Position numbers and translations under genes: made by a program. The notes under the pieces are model-generated. The model had not been told where the DNA came from. It worked only from the letters and a program-made list of their open reading frames with translations, and made no database searches. Positions 33,899 to 43,960 of a DNA stretch of 64,000 bases are shown here, piece by piece (the first letter of the stretch is position 1; every line of letters begins with the position of its first letter). The DNA comes from Polytrichum commune (taxonomy: Eukaryota; Streptophyta; Polytrichopsida; Polytrichales; Polytrichaceae): NCBI GenBank assembly GCA_950295325.1, contig OX485809.1, positions 27,900,001 through 27,964,000 of the forward strand, given 5' to 3'.

Positions 33899-34292
33899 AG
33901 CGACACTACCAATCGAATATGAAGTCGAGTCACTTAGGGTGGCCGTGAGTACGAGACTTACCGAAAGTCAATCCTTACGAAATCGACTAACCGATTTGGA
34001 AGCACTTGACGAAGGGAGGAGAATGGCGGCTCAACATATTGAGGCAATCCAAAGAAGGAGAAAGATTACTTTCGACAAACGACATAAGAGAAGGGCCCTA
34101 ACACCGGGAATGATGGTCATGATTCAAGACGCACGAAAGCTTGAATTTCCGGCGAAATTCAATGCGGTATGGTTAGGACCTTACCTTGTCTATGAGGTCT
34201 TTCCTAATAATTCAATTCAATTGGAAACGTTGAATGGTGAGCTCTTTCCTACCCGTACATCGGGAAGTAGATGTAAGGAGTACCGAGCTTGA
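33864..34292 (+). CDS. Shifted frame carrying the integrase C-terminal end
   Basis: Continues the polyprotein in another frame after the T-run change. It begins with the conserved Y-G-L-E-A-x-L-P-I segment of integrase and ends with a short beta-rich tail (LVYEVFPNNSIQLETLNG). No chromodomain. Listed separately because the window encodes it out of frame; the ATG at 33864 is probably not a true start. Confidence 0.8.
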   Translation: MLHHFSLVYGLEATLPIEYEVESLRVAVSTRLTESQSLRNRLTDLEALDEGRRMAAQHIEAIQRRRKITFDKRHKRRALTPGMMVMIQDARKLEFPAKFNAVWLGPYLVYEVFPNNSIQLETLNGELFPTRTSGSRCKEYRA

Positions 34293-34353
34293 CTAGGCAA
34301 CTTACCCTTGGAGCAAGAGATGTTTGGATTCATCCCCCGATGGTCGCCAATTA

Positions 34354-36166
34354 TGTGAGCCCAAAAGGGTGCCCACATTTAGTCTTAGACCCTTGAAACG
34401 TTAGTTGATGCACTTTGAAGTAGCATGTTACTTCACAAAAATATAAAAAGAGTGAAATGTTAGTCTTAGAAGTACCATGTTGTAAGAGGCTAGGATGTGA
34501 GTTGTTATTGTGTTTTTACCTTCGGAAGGATTTGAGTGAATGAGGATAGGTAAGGAGAACTTGGATTGAGTAGTTAGTGAGTAGGCTAGTACAAATGGAT
34601 GGAGACAACCAAAGTGACTCAAGAGGCAAGTGCATTCGAATTGGGATGAATGGAGGATCACATGGAGCGCACAAGTGGACCACCTCATCATGGCCACTTA
34701 ATGGGGAAGGCCCAAGGAAGAATGCAAGGTGGAGGATAAGCAAATTCTCAAAGCACCAATCAAATCACGAGTTAAGCATCGTGGTTTGAATTAAGTGGTG
34801 AGCGACGATTTGGGAAAGTAAGGGGAGAAAGTTATGGCGGCGGAAAGCGAAGGAGGCTAAGTTTGGGTTGAAGCATCCCAAGTTTAGTAAAGTGTGGTAG
34901 GTAGAAAGCCAAGGCTAGTTAAATGTTCGAATTAGGATCCTTGTTGATCATTTGAGGGAGGAAGGCTTAGAAGATAGGATTGGCGCCTACTAAGTAGGAG
35001 GAAATCTCAAGGGCTTATCGTGAGCCTTGAGGGTGCTCACCCCCTCAAGCTTACTATATAATCCCTCATTCTTCCCTCACTCATCCTCTCTTTCCTTTGT
35101 GCTCCAAGGCACCCCACGAGTTATAAGTGTGGGTGTGGGAAGCCATATTGGAGCACATGTGTGTGCTTAGTTTTTAGTTTGAGAGCCAAGGCTTGTTAGC
35201 CTTGAAGAGGGCTTGACCTCTTGGTAGAATTAGTGTTGACGTGAAGGATTTTAAAGTTAATTCATGATTCCAATTTGTGGTACTTTAAGTTCATGTTTTG
35301 AATACACGTGGTTGCAAGTTCCATGTTTAAGAGTTGAGCACTTGATGCTGTGATGAGTGCAAAAATATACTTGTGTGGATTAGTTAGTCTTAGTGAAGTT
35401 AGGAAATTCTCTCTCCCCCTCTCCTCTCTAGGATTTTAGGATTTTAGGATTAGAGAAGAATTGTGTGATTAGAAAGGGGTTGTTAGTAGAATTAGGGAAA
35501 TTAGGTAGGAAGATTAGTTAAGGGCTTGAATAATTAGTGAGGTAGTTGGGGATTACAACTACAAAGTTGTGGGTTTATGAAGGAGCTGGGTTTATGAAGG
35601 AGCTGGGTTTGTTTAGTTAGAAAGTAAAGAGCTGGGTTTATGAAGGACCTGGGTTTGTTTAGTTAGAAGCTAAGGAGCTGGGTTCATGAAGGACCTGGGT
35701 TTATGAAGGAGCTGGGGTTGTTTAGTTAGAAGCTAAGAAGTTGGGTTTATGAAGGAGCTAGGTTTATGTAATTAGAAAGTAAAGAGATGGGTTCATGAAG
35801 GAGCTTAGTAGATAGCCTACCTAATTAGCTCATAGACAAGTAGTTAGTTACATTATGCTAGTTAGTGTCATGTGTGGCTTTCACAAGTAAATGTATTTGA
35901 GATTGACTATAGAGAATAGTGTTTTTTTTAACACTTGCATCCTCTCTTTAAAAATAAACCACGTGCACAACTTAATGGAGAATGTGGAACACTCTCGCGA
36001 TGGCAAGACAAAGGAAGCAAAGACCAAAGTTAAATCCAAGACCACTTGAAGGGTGAACCTTGCACTATGGACTCATCCAAGTCCAAATCCAATACCGCGG
36101 AGGAATGTGAGCCCAAACCCACTACTCGGACTACGGACGCTTAAGGGTGGGGGGTTTGGCCTCACA
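34354..36166 (+). repeat. 3' LTR
   Basis: 1,813 bp, essentially identical to the 5' LTR. A classical polypurine tract directly upstream is not evident: the preceding bases are CCCCCGATGGTCGCCAATTA. Confidence 0.97.
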
Positions 36167-36171
36167 GCACT

Positions 36172-37306
36172 CCTAAGAGCCTCTAGTTTGTACAACCTAG
36201 AACCCCAAATGCAAACCCTAACAAGAATGGACAAGGTAGTCATTAAGGACTATTATCATATGACAACAATGGATGAAAACATAAATTAAGGAAAGCTAAT
36301 ACATCTATTGTCAAATATTCCTCTAAACCTTAGGTCCCCCTTTTGTGCACTTACCTTTACTTTAAAATTCCTAATAGCCTTTCTAAATGTACACACTAGA
36401 GAGAAATAACACCTCTCCCTTATGTATACTATGTACGTGAATGCCTCAAATAATACCCCTTCTTACACTCACATTAGTTTGTATGTTGTATGAAGAGTCC
36501 ACCCCCTGGGCATCACGTCATGACGTAACGTGATGGCCATGGGCCGTGTCATGTCAATTTTCACATCCTTTGCTCCCCCCACACTCCCACCCCGCCCCCG
36601 ATGAAGATAATGAACATTTGGGAAGACTCATTGCAATGTACAACTATATATTGACTTTGTGTTGCAACATGTGTTGGAGTCTACATTGCAACACAATTTG
36701 AGAAGATCCAATGATTTTCTCTGCCACTTTAGGTGCAGGCTTGATTTGGGGTGTTGTCCAAACCACTACATTTAATGGAAACTCTCAATGAGCAACATCC
36801 ACGTGCAAGAAAAGCTCCCTTGTTTTAGTCTTGGTGATTGGTACCTAGCATAACATTTATTTCCAAGCATTGCTCCTTCAAATGAAAGAAATTGTAATTG
36901 GACTTGCACATGTCTATTCGTTAAAGCATAATATAAAAATCTTCACGCTGAGTCGGGGTGGGAGGAGGTTTGGGGAGGCAAATGGTGACTTGGTGATGGT
37001 CTAGAATGTTGTGTTGCCAAAAGATGGCCCTTTAAATCACTGAGGATAAAATCACCAAACCTTGTTAAGCAATTCTCTATTTTTTCAAATTTTTTTTTCA
37101 CAAATTGAAAATTCAATTGCAAGAAAGGAACCAAAAAACAACCAACCCTGCAAGAACTTTCTAATGTATGTTTACATAATATTCAAGCATTCTAATTCAG
37201 AGGTAAGCACTAGGGAAAAGTGTAGCCTAGCGAATAGAGATGGCGAAGTGTGAATATTATTTCAGTTTGAGTATTAAAGATGTACATGTCTGTATTCTAT
37301 CCATGT
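36172..37306. other. Intergenic between the LTR element and the giant DNA transposon
   Basis: AT-rich, no supported ORF. At 36512-36537 is a palindromic cluster (ATCACGTCATGACGTAACGTGAT) that resembles the CGTCATGACG motif in the transposon's own subterminal DNA, although it lies outside the TIR. Confidence 0.5.
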
Positions 37307-37319
37307 GTTGTTTTCTGGA

Positions 37320-37427
37320 TAACATTACCCAACCCAATACTCTTAACTCCGGCGCGGAGTTTGATGCGGCTCCGATGCGGCTCCGATGCGGCTCCGGGGA
37401 GGTTCGGATGCTAGCTCCGGTGGGTTT
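37320..37427 (+). repeat. Left TIR of the giant transposon
   Basis: Matches the reverse complement of 53868-53952 nearly base for base. The left copy has an 11-bp unit (GATGCGGCTCC) three times where the right has it once, which accounts for most of the length difference. Confidence 0.9.
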
Positions 37428-37629
37428 GGGTGGGTGGGGGCAAAAATTGCCCCCTATTTTTTTGATTGGGTGGGGCCTTACTTGATCTCATAAGGGGCCT
37501 CCTAGAGTAATTTGGGGCCGTAGAACCCAAATTTAGCAAAAAAAAACCAAAAAAAGTCATCAAGGGGTCAAAACGGGGCAGGGTTGTCTATCGCGACGTC
37601 ATGACGGTGTCGTGCCGTCATGTCAGGTC

Positions 37630-37659
37630 GTGTCGTGACGGACCCCTCCGTCACGACAC
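37630..37659. repeat. Left subterminal hairpin
   Basis: Perfect 13-bp arms GTGTCGTGACGGA and TCCGTCACGACAC around a CCCC loop. The same CGTGACGG word recurs in the right subterminal region, so it may be a transposase-binding or end-recognition signal (inference). Confidence 0.85.
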
Positions 37660-37851
37660 AATAGGGTCCACGTAGGGTCAACATAGGGGGAATGGACTAG
37701 GGTGGGTAAAATACTTACCTTCTTGCCAAGGTGGCGTCCTATGTGGCAGAAAACGCCGACGTGGATGTGCATATTTCCCTTGCCAAGTAAACCATTTTGC
37801 CATTGTGTTTAGGGTTCTGTTAAAATCAAAGTAGAAAAATATGACTAAGGA

Positions 37852-38835
37852 AGGTGTGGGGCGGACGGTGGGGCGGACGGGAGAGGGGGGTGGTGCGGAC
37901 GGCGGAGGGGGGTGGTGCAGACGGCGGAGGGGGGTGGTGCGGACGGGGGAGGGGGGTGGTGCAGACGGGGGAGGGGGGTGGAGCGGACGGGGGTGGGGCG
38001 GACGGAGGGGGGTGGAGTGGACGGGGGTGGGGCGGACGGGGGAGGGGGGTGGAGCGGACAGGGGTGGGGCGGACGGAGGGGGGTGGAGCGGACGGGGGAG
38101 GGGGGTGGAGCGGACGGGGGAGGGGGTGGAGCGGGGACGGGGGTGGGGCGGACGGAGGGGGGTGGAGCGGACGGGGGAGGGGGTGGAGCGGACGGGGGAG
38201 GGGGGTGGAGCGGACAGGGGTGGGGCGGAAGGGGGTTGGGAACGGGGGGGAGAACGCTGGAGCGGACGGGGGAACGCGGGGGCGGACGGGGGGAACGCGG
38301 AGGGCTCCGTCCGCCCCAAGTTCCCTCACGTCCGCCCCACGTTCCCCCGCCGTGCGTTCACGTTCCCACACGTTTCCTAACGTCCGCACCCGTTCCCTAC
38401 CGCGTTCCCTCCCGTCCGCGCCCGTTCCCCCCCAGTCCGCACCCGTTCCCTTCCCGTCCGCCCACGTTCCCTCCCGTCCGCCCCACGTTCCCTCCCGTCC
38501 GCCCCACGTTCCCTCCCGTCCGCCCCATGTTCCCTCCCGTCCGCGCTACGTTCCCCTCCCGTCCGCCCACGTTCCCTCCCGTCCGCCCACATTCCCTCCC
38601 GTCCGCCCCATGTTCCCTCCCGTCCGCCCCATGTTCCCTCCTGTCCGCGCTACGTTCCACTCCCGTCCGCCCGCGTTCCCCTCCAGTCCGCCCCACGTTC
38701 CCCTCCCGTCCGCCCCATGTTCCCGTACGTTCCCTCCCGTCCGCGCTCCGTTCCCTTCCGTCCGCCCGTGTTCCCCTACGTCCGCCCCCTCGTTCCCTCC
38801 GTCCGCCCCCGCGTTCCCACGTTCCCCATACGTCC
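37852..38835. repeat. Minisatellite array 1, GCGGACG core, inverting midway
   Basis: Roughly 1 kb of units such as GCGGACGGGGGAGGGGGGTG on the + strand to about 38300, then the complementary orientation (CGTTCCCTCCCGTCCGCC) to about 38835. Strong strand asymmetry and long G runs give G-quadruplex potential. All frames appear open as Arg/Gly/Pro/Ser-rich peptides because the repeats lack stop codons; these are not genes. It ends directly before a TATA box and the kinase gene. Confidence 0.9.
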
Positions 38836-38894
38836 TTTTCGTGCCCCATGTCAAATCCGACCGGGATCCCATAATGATTGTGCTCCCCTTTGCC

Positions 38895-38902
38895 TATATA
38901 AA
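38895..38902 (+). promoter_or_regulatory. TATA box of the kinase gene
   Basis: TATATAAA about 60 bp after the end of array 1 and 225 bp before the kinase ATG. The pyrimidine-rich leader begins a few tens of bases downstream. Confidence 0.7.
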
Positions 38903-39126
38903 GCCGTGGGGTTTTAGTTCCCCTCACTTTCCTCTCCTCCCACCACAAAGGGACCCGAGACCTTGTTGCCGTCCCAAGGACAGCGGCACCGCACGGGTCT
39001 CAGGGGGTTTGGGAGGGCAGGGCAAATTGTGGGGAACCCTCGCAATTTTTTTTCCAGATTCACGCACTCATTTCTACATTCACTCACTCCTTTTTACATT
39101 CACTCACTCACGCGGTTTTTTTCACG

Positions 39127-41034
39127 ATGGAGGGGGAGGACATTGCTCCTTACCAAGACGAGGATACGAGGCTGCACCGTGCTTGGCTCCAAAGCACTCC
39201 ACTTGCGCATACTGGAGAGGGTACGGGAAGCGAGGCCGGAAGTGGAAGCACTGCAGCACGTCCCCCACGTCCAGATCCTTTTCGGTTTGACGAAGAGTTC
39301 TTTGCAGTTGGCCATTCAGGAGGCAACCAAACACGTGGAAGCCGTGGGAGTCGGGGAAACAGTGGACATAGAGGGAGAATAGGAAGGGGACCAAGCTCAG
39401 GCAGTTCCACCGATATAAATGCAGCCACTCATGGAGAGTCCGTGCCACCACGATCTCCGACACGGCGGACATCAAGACCGGAGAGCCCTGCACGTGATGT
39501 ACCTCAGGGTTCGGAGCATGGTGAAAGACGGGGACAAAAACGCCCAGCAATTTCGGAAGGGACGGAGGAGGGGTCCGGGGTTTCAGGTTCGCAATCGAGG
39601 AAAAGGAAAAATAGAGGCAAACGCGACCCGCGGATCGATGAGGCTCGAAACCATTGTAGGGTCGTGCTGTTGGAATGGTTTAGAAATAACAGCATGGTTT
39701 ATTTGGAAAAAAAATACCTCAATGATGGTACAAAGGGGTTGGATTTGGTGAGGAACGATTTGATTCTTATTCTCACGGAAGCCACGGCTGGAGCGGAGTT
39801 TGAAGATGCTAGGGGCATGAGCGATTGGGGCACCTGGATTGAACAACAAGCCGTGGAAGCAATCTACAATCCAACAATGGCATATGATGCTGTGCATCCT
39901 AGCGAGGGAAGTAGTAGTGGCAGGAAGTCCGAGCTGTACATGAAGCTAGAGAATTGGAAAAGAGGCGTAATAGCAGCAAAAGGAACATCCGCCCGCAACC
40001 TTCCCATTTTTATTGACAGGCAGATGGCAGACAACATTGCCACTCAGGGCCGGCAGGGTGTCATATGGTTGCCTAGGAATGCGGAGATCAAAGCCTTGGA
40101 TAAGGAAATCTTCCAAGGGACCTTCGGAGTGGTGCGGAGAGTCGCAATTCATGGAGCATCATTCATCCCTAGCTGGATAGAGTGGGCTGGGAAGACCATG
40201 AAGGCCACGAATAGTTTGGAGAATCGAAAGGAACGTTCAGTTGAAGCATTGGCGTGTCCAGTAGATCATCCTGGGGTAATCAAGCTACAATACCTCAATA
40301 TGAAAACATACGAATCCTATTCGATGTGGTGGAATGGAGGCTCCTTGAAAAACATGAGGATCTATGACTTCAGCGTTCCGGAAACCCACGAGCGCACAAT
40401 CCTTCACATGCCTGGGGCAGACTTTGAAGCACGGAAACGGTTGGTTGTATATCGAAGGCATCGAGCTTATTTGGCATGGGCTCTAATGTGCATTGTGGAT
40501 GTAGTGCACAAGCATGACGTGTTGCACAATGACCTTAATCCCAACAATGTCATGTTGCATTTCCCACAAGACCGTGAGAACACGGTTTACATTGGTGTGT
40601 GTGATTGGGGCATGGCATCATGGGGAGGTGAAGACGCACCCTCCAACTATGGAAAAAATTCAGTGGATGAGATGAACAAGCACAAAGCAAAATACAACTG
40701 TGCTGGTCCAGAATTATTCCATGTACGAGGGCAGCGTGGAACATCCACCTCTCCGGTGAGGATGGCTCAGAAACATAGGCACACGTTTCTATCGGAGTCC
40801 TTCTCAGTGGGTGCTTTGGCAAAGAAGATTTATGCCAGGGATGCGACTTCCCCCTTGTTTCAGCTAAACAGTGATCCAAATGGCTTGAATATGCGGTTTG
40901 AGTTAGCATTGGATTCATTGACGAAGACCAATCCAGCGGAAAGGTCAACCATCACACACGTAGTGAACATTTTGAAGTCCCCTCCATACAACATGGTTAA
41001 CCCGACAATGTGCTTCCGTGACACTGCAAAATAG
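39127..41034 (+). CDS. Protein kinase-like cargo gene, single exon
   Basis: 635 codons. The N-terminal 300 residues are Ser/Gly/Arg-rich with a basic cluster (RKRKNRGKRDPR) that may be a nuclear signal. Kinase motifs follow in order: glycine loop QGTFGVV near 328, candidate ATP-binding Lys in AGKTMKA near 355, catalytic loop VLHNDLNPNNVML near 466 (His-x-Asp and Asn both present, Arg of HRD replaced by Asn), DWG near 491 in place of DFG, and GPE in place of APE. Essential catalytic residues therefore appear intact, but the family is divergent. No transmembrane segment. It lies between array 1/TATA and an AATAAA at 41098. Being inside the giant TIR element suggests element cargo, perhaps acting on transposase or host chromatin proteins; that role is speculation. 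Confidence 0.85.
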   Translation: MEGEDIAPYQDEDTRLHRAWLQSTPLAHTGEGTGSEAGSGSTAARPPRPDPFRFDEEFFAVGHSGGNQTRGSRGSRGNSGHRGRIGRGPSSGSSTDINAATHGESVPPRSPTRRTSRPESPARDVPQGSEHGERRGQKRPAISEGTEEGSGVSGSQSRKRKNRGKRDPRIDEARNHCRVVLLEWFRNNSMVYLEKKYLNDGTKGLDLVRNDLILILTEATAGAEFEDARGMSDWGTWIEQQAVEAIYNPTMAYDAVHPSEGSSSGRKSELYMKLENWKRGVIAAKGTSARNLPIFIDRQMADNIATQGRQGVIWLPRNAEIKALDKEIFQGTFGVVRRVAIHGASFIPSWIEWAGKTMKATNSLENRKERSVEALACPVDHPGVIKLQYLNMKTYESYSMWWNGGSLKNMRIYDFSVPETHERTILHMPGADFEARKRLVVYRRHRAYLAWALMCIVDVVHKHDVLHNDLNPNNVMLHFPQDRENTVYIGVCDWGMASWGGEDAPSNYGKNSVDEMNKHKAKYNCAGPELFHVRGQRGTSTSPVRMAQKHRHTFLSESFSVGALAKKIYARDATSPLFQLNSDPNGLNMRFELALDSLTKTNPAERSTITHVVNILKSPPYNMVNPTMCFRDTAK

Positions 41035-41097
41035 ATTTTTTTTGTTTTTTTTGCAACAATTTTGAATCATACCAATTTTGTAACCGTTGGAGATATA

Positions 41098-41103
41098 AAT
41101 AAA
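41098..41103 (+). terminator. Poly(A) signal of the kinase gene
   Basis: AATAAA 64 bases after the TAG stop, in AT-rich 3' sequence. Confidence 0.6.
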
Positions 41104-43376
41104 GCCATCATTTTTTCATACAAAACTTGTATATTGTATGAGGTTTATGGATCTTAGTGCAATGTTCATACTACTCCATGAGGCCTTTGCTCCATAATCG
41201 AGAAGAAATCTATGGGAGGCTAACCAAGGTTCTCGCCTCTCGTGAGGCCACATCCTTCTTTCACATCGTTGTTATCACATCCATGTGCTAAGTTCAAGTT
41301 AACTATAGTTGTTTGTGATATGTCTTGAAAAAATGCAGTTACCTATATTTATTCTAATTTTGGTATGCCACAAAATGTAGTAAACTATAGTTATATCGGT
41401 TGTACACGTGATCCAAAACATCTCTAAATGTTATCTTTCTTCTACTCCCCACATATTGCACACTATAAATGTTAAACGTGTTAACAGTTAACAAAATGGT
41501 ACTCCCTTCTTTGTAAATCTGACTCTATAAACGTTAACGGATGAAATACAACCATAATATGGATGATAAAAACTACACATCCAGTTACATTGATTCATAT
41601 TCACTCGTGATTTGTAAACTTGATATTGAATAAAGTTTTGATTGGGTGTGCAATTTTATGAATGGTATTCTCTCACAAGGAATCTTCACAATTGCTTATA
41701 TTTATATTTATATAATTCACAATCATTTTTTTTTGGAAGTTTGGACATATTCTTGGCCGTCCAAGTGAAGAGGCCGTGCGATTAAGTGGCCCAACTTTGT
41801 TGATAGTCCAAAGAAATGAACTGAAAATAGCCAAGAAAATATAGTAAGGGTAGCCTTAGTTGGGCATAGTGTGAAGCCTCCAAAGGCCAAGCGCAAAGTC
41901 CAAACCTTTGGCCATGAACTCCCACGGCCTCTCGGCTTGGATGGCCAAAGTGTGAAGCCTCCAAAGGCCAATCCCAAAGTCCAAACTCAAAGGAGCATGC
42001 CACTTTATTCCTTGCTCAAAATAACCCCTCCAATCTAACGGCCAAGATCTTGTCAATGATTGATTATTTTAATGAAAAAAAAGTTCGGTCTCTCGACGGA
42101 AGTTTGGGTTGAGCATTTTGCTATACCCAATCTTTGTTCGAGAGGCCGAACTCTTGGCGCCATAACTTCCTAAAAGTGTTGCCACCTAGGCTCTTTTGGA
42201 GGCCACGTCCTTTGAACTTCGGCCTCTAGTGTGAAGGCCGAGAGGACGGACTTTGGGCATTTCAGCATTTTCATTGGTCCAAATGTCGAACCTCTTAAAG
42301 TTTGGCCATATTGTGAACCGGCCCTTATATTTGCAATACATGTCTTATTCTTTTTTTGGCACAAATTGAAAATTCAAATTGAAAATACAACCAACCCAGC
42401 CGAAACAGCGCAGCCTAAGTTGAAATCTAGAAATAATGCTCATTTGAGGCCTATCCTTCCAAGTAGGGACTAAGTTGCTACGGGTCACAATAAGACCTTT
42501 GACCCCCCAAATCAAATCAAATTTGTTAAGAATGTCATGGTAGGCCACGTCCGGGGCTTTTTCCAAGTCCCTAAGCATCTGTTTCCATTCAATCCTCCCA
42601 TACTCTGATTTGTAATACATGTCATAAAAACTAATGCAATTATTGTTTTGAAGTCTACCATCAAATGATATGTAAGATCGTATGTTCACTTGTGGTTGGT
42701 TCTTTTTATGTACCAGTTTAAGCCAATACTAAAATAAAATAAACCTTATTCTATAAAATCTAATGACACTACCATACAAGTTAGTAGAGATGTTGTATAT
42801 TTTTTAAAATTATTCTATATATTTACATAACTACAACTTATAATTTTGTGAAGAATAATACATAATACAACAAAGTTCAAATCAATACCTCTTTTGTGCA
42901 CTCACATATACTCATACGGATTTAGTATAGTGCACCCCCCCCAAATGATCACTAATGTGGGCCACATTAAATTTAAGCCCACACCAAATCCCTAGTTTAA
43001 TATCAATGTGGACCATATTAATTTGCTTTTCTAGAATGTTCTAATTTGTGTAAGGTGTTGGTAAGATATCTTTATGAAGCCTATAGGAACTCGGGGGATG
43101 CACTCTACATTATGTTTGAGAATCACGTGCGTTCATGACCCCTTCTAAAAACCCCAATGTATACCATAAGTTATATGTCTAAGTAGAGATTGTGCCAACT
43201 TGAAGTAGTCCTCGCGATTTGCGAACGTTTAACTTTCGTTGTAGGCATCGTAAAAAAAAGCGGGTGGGTTCGTTGGAAAGCTGGGAACCTAAACCCTCAA
43301 ACCATGTATGGAAACACTTCTACATGAGTGAGAGAACAAAACAACGGCACATATGTGGTAGCAATTTGGAATGACG
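41104..43376. other. AT-rich interior of the giant element with repeat fragments
   Basis: No supported gene. Two copies of a segment starting GTGTGAAGCCTCCAAAGGCC occur at 41869 and 41950 (81-bp spacing). An imperfect foldback (GTTCGGTCTCTCGA near 42082 against its complement near 42134) is present. Fragments of the 735-bp TIR family lie at about 42720-42937 and 43092-43170. Confidence 0.5.
42720..43170 (-). mobile_element. Two fragments of the 735-bp TIR family
   Basis: The complement of 42720-42937 matches the left half of the 14626 element (GTGCACTATACTAAA, GAGTATATGTGAGTGCAC). 43092-43170 reads as the complement of its right end (CTCGGGGGATGCAC, AATCACGTGCGTTCA). The order shows two different truncated copies rather than one. 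Confidence 0.6.
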
Positions 43377-43414
43377 TAGGGTTTAGGGTTTAGGGGTTTA
43401 GGGTTTAGGGTTTA
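43377..43414. repeat. Interstitial telomere-type repeats (TTTAGGG)
   Basis: Five consecutive TTTAGGG-type units, one with an extra G. This is the common land-plant telomere repeat. It is internal to the giant transposon, immediately before an 80-bp tandem array. Confidence 0.85.
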
Positions 43415-43425
43415 TGAACTACAAA

Positions 43426-43740
43426 GGTTGAAGCACAAATATGTGAATTGTCGAATGAAAGGGCAAGGGAATGCGTGTGGGTTGTAAAACCATACGAACC
43501 ACTAAGGTTGAAGCTCAAATATGTGAATTGTTGAATGAAGATGACATTCGGATGCCTAATATGCGTTGTAAAACCATATGGACCACAAAGGTTGAAGCAC
43601 AAATATGTACTTTGTTGAATTAATATGACATTCGAATGCGTGTGGATTGTGAAACTATACGAACCACTAAGGTTGAAGCTCAAATATGTGAATTGTTGAA
43701 TGAAAAGACAACCCATCAAATATAGAAGCTTCAAAGAGGT
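43426..43740. repeat. Tandem repeat, four units of 80-84 bp
   Basis: Units start GGTTGAAGC at 43426, 43506, 43590 and 43671 and share CAAATATGTGAATTGTTGAATG and a CATACGAACCAC-type segment. A Ser/Phe-rich frame on the - strand is a by-product of the repeat. Confidence 0.85.
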
Positions 43741-43960
43741 TTCCAATGCGGGTGTCGGGGGACTTTTTCAAAAAGTGCAACTAACTTTTTGACTTCACCA
43801 ACTTTCTTTTTATTCCTATTGTGTTGTCTTTATCCTACCAACGAGAATTGGATCCTCTACATCTTGGATTACATCAAATATTGTATATTTCATAAAGTCC
43901 TTTGAGCTCAATATATAAGTAGAGCATTTAGACTCATACATATAACGAGGGTAGAGTATC

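Larger units (their letters stand above)
25325..36171 (+). mobile_element. Complete Ty3/gypsy LTR retrotransposon with GCACT duplications
   Basis: GCACT at 25325-25329 and at 36167-36171 flanks two 1,813-bp LTRs (25330-27142 and 34354-36166) that start TGTGAGCC and end CTCACA. By eye I see one difference between the LTRs (GGAGCACT at about 26954 versus GGAACACT at about 35986), so insertion was very recent. The domain order gag, protease, RT, RNase H, integrase is that of Ty3/gypsy. No chromodomain is seen after integrase, suggesting a non-chromovirus lineage (inference). Confidence 0.97.

Noticed and set aside
37678-39290. Long open frames (up to 478 codons) rich in Arg, Gly, Pro and Ser across array 1
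   Set aside because: All frames on both strands are open because the GC-rich repeat lacks stop codons; translations are repeat artefacts.
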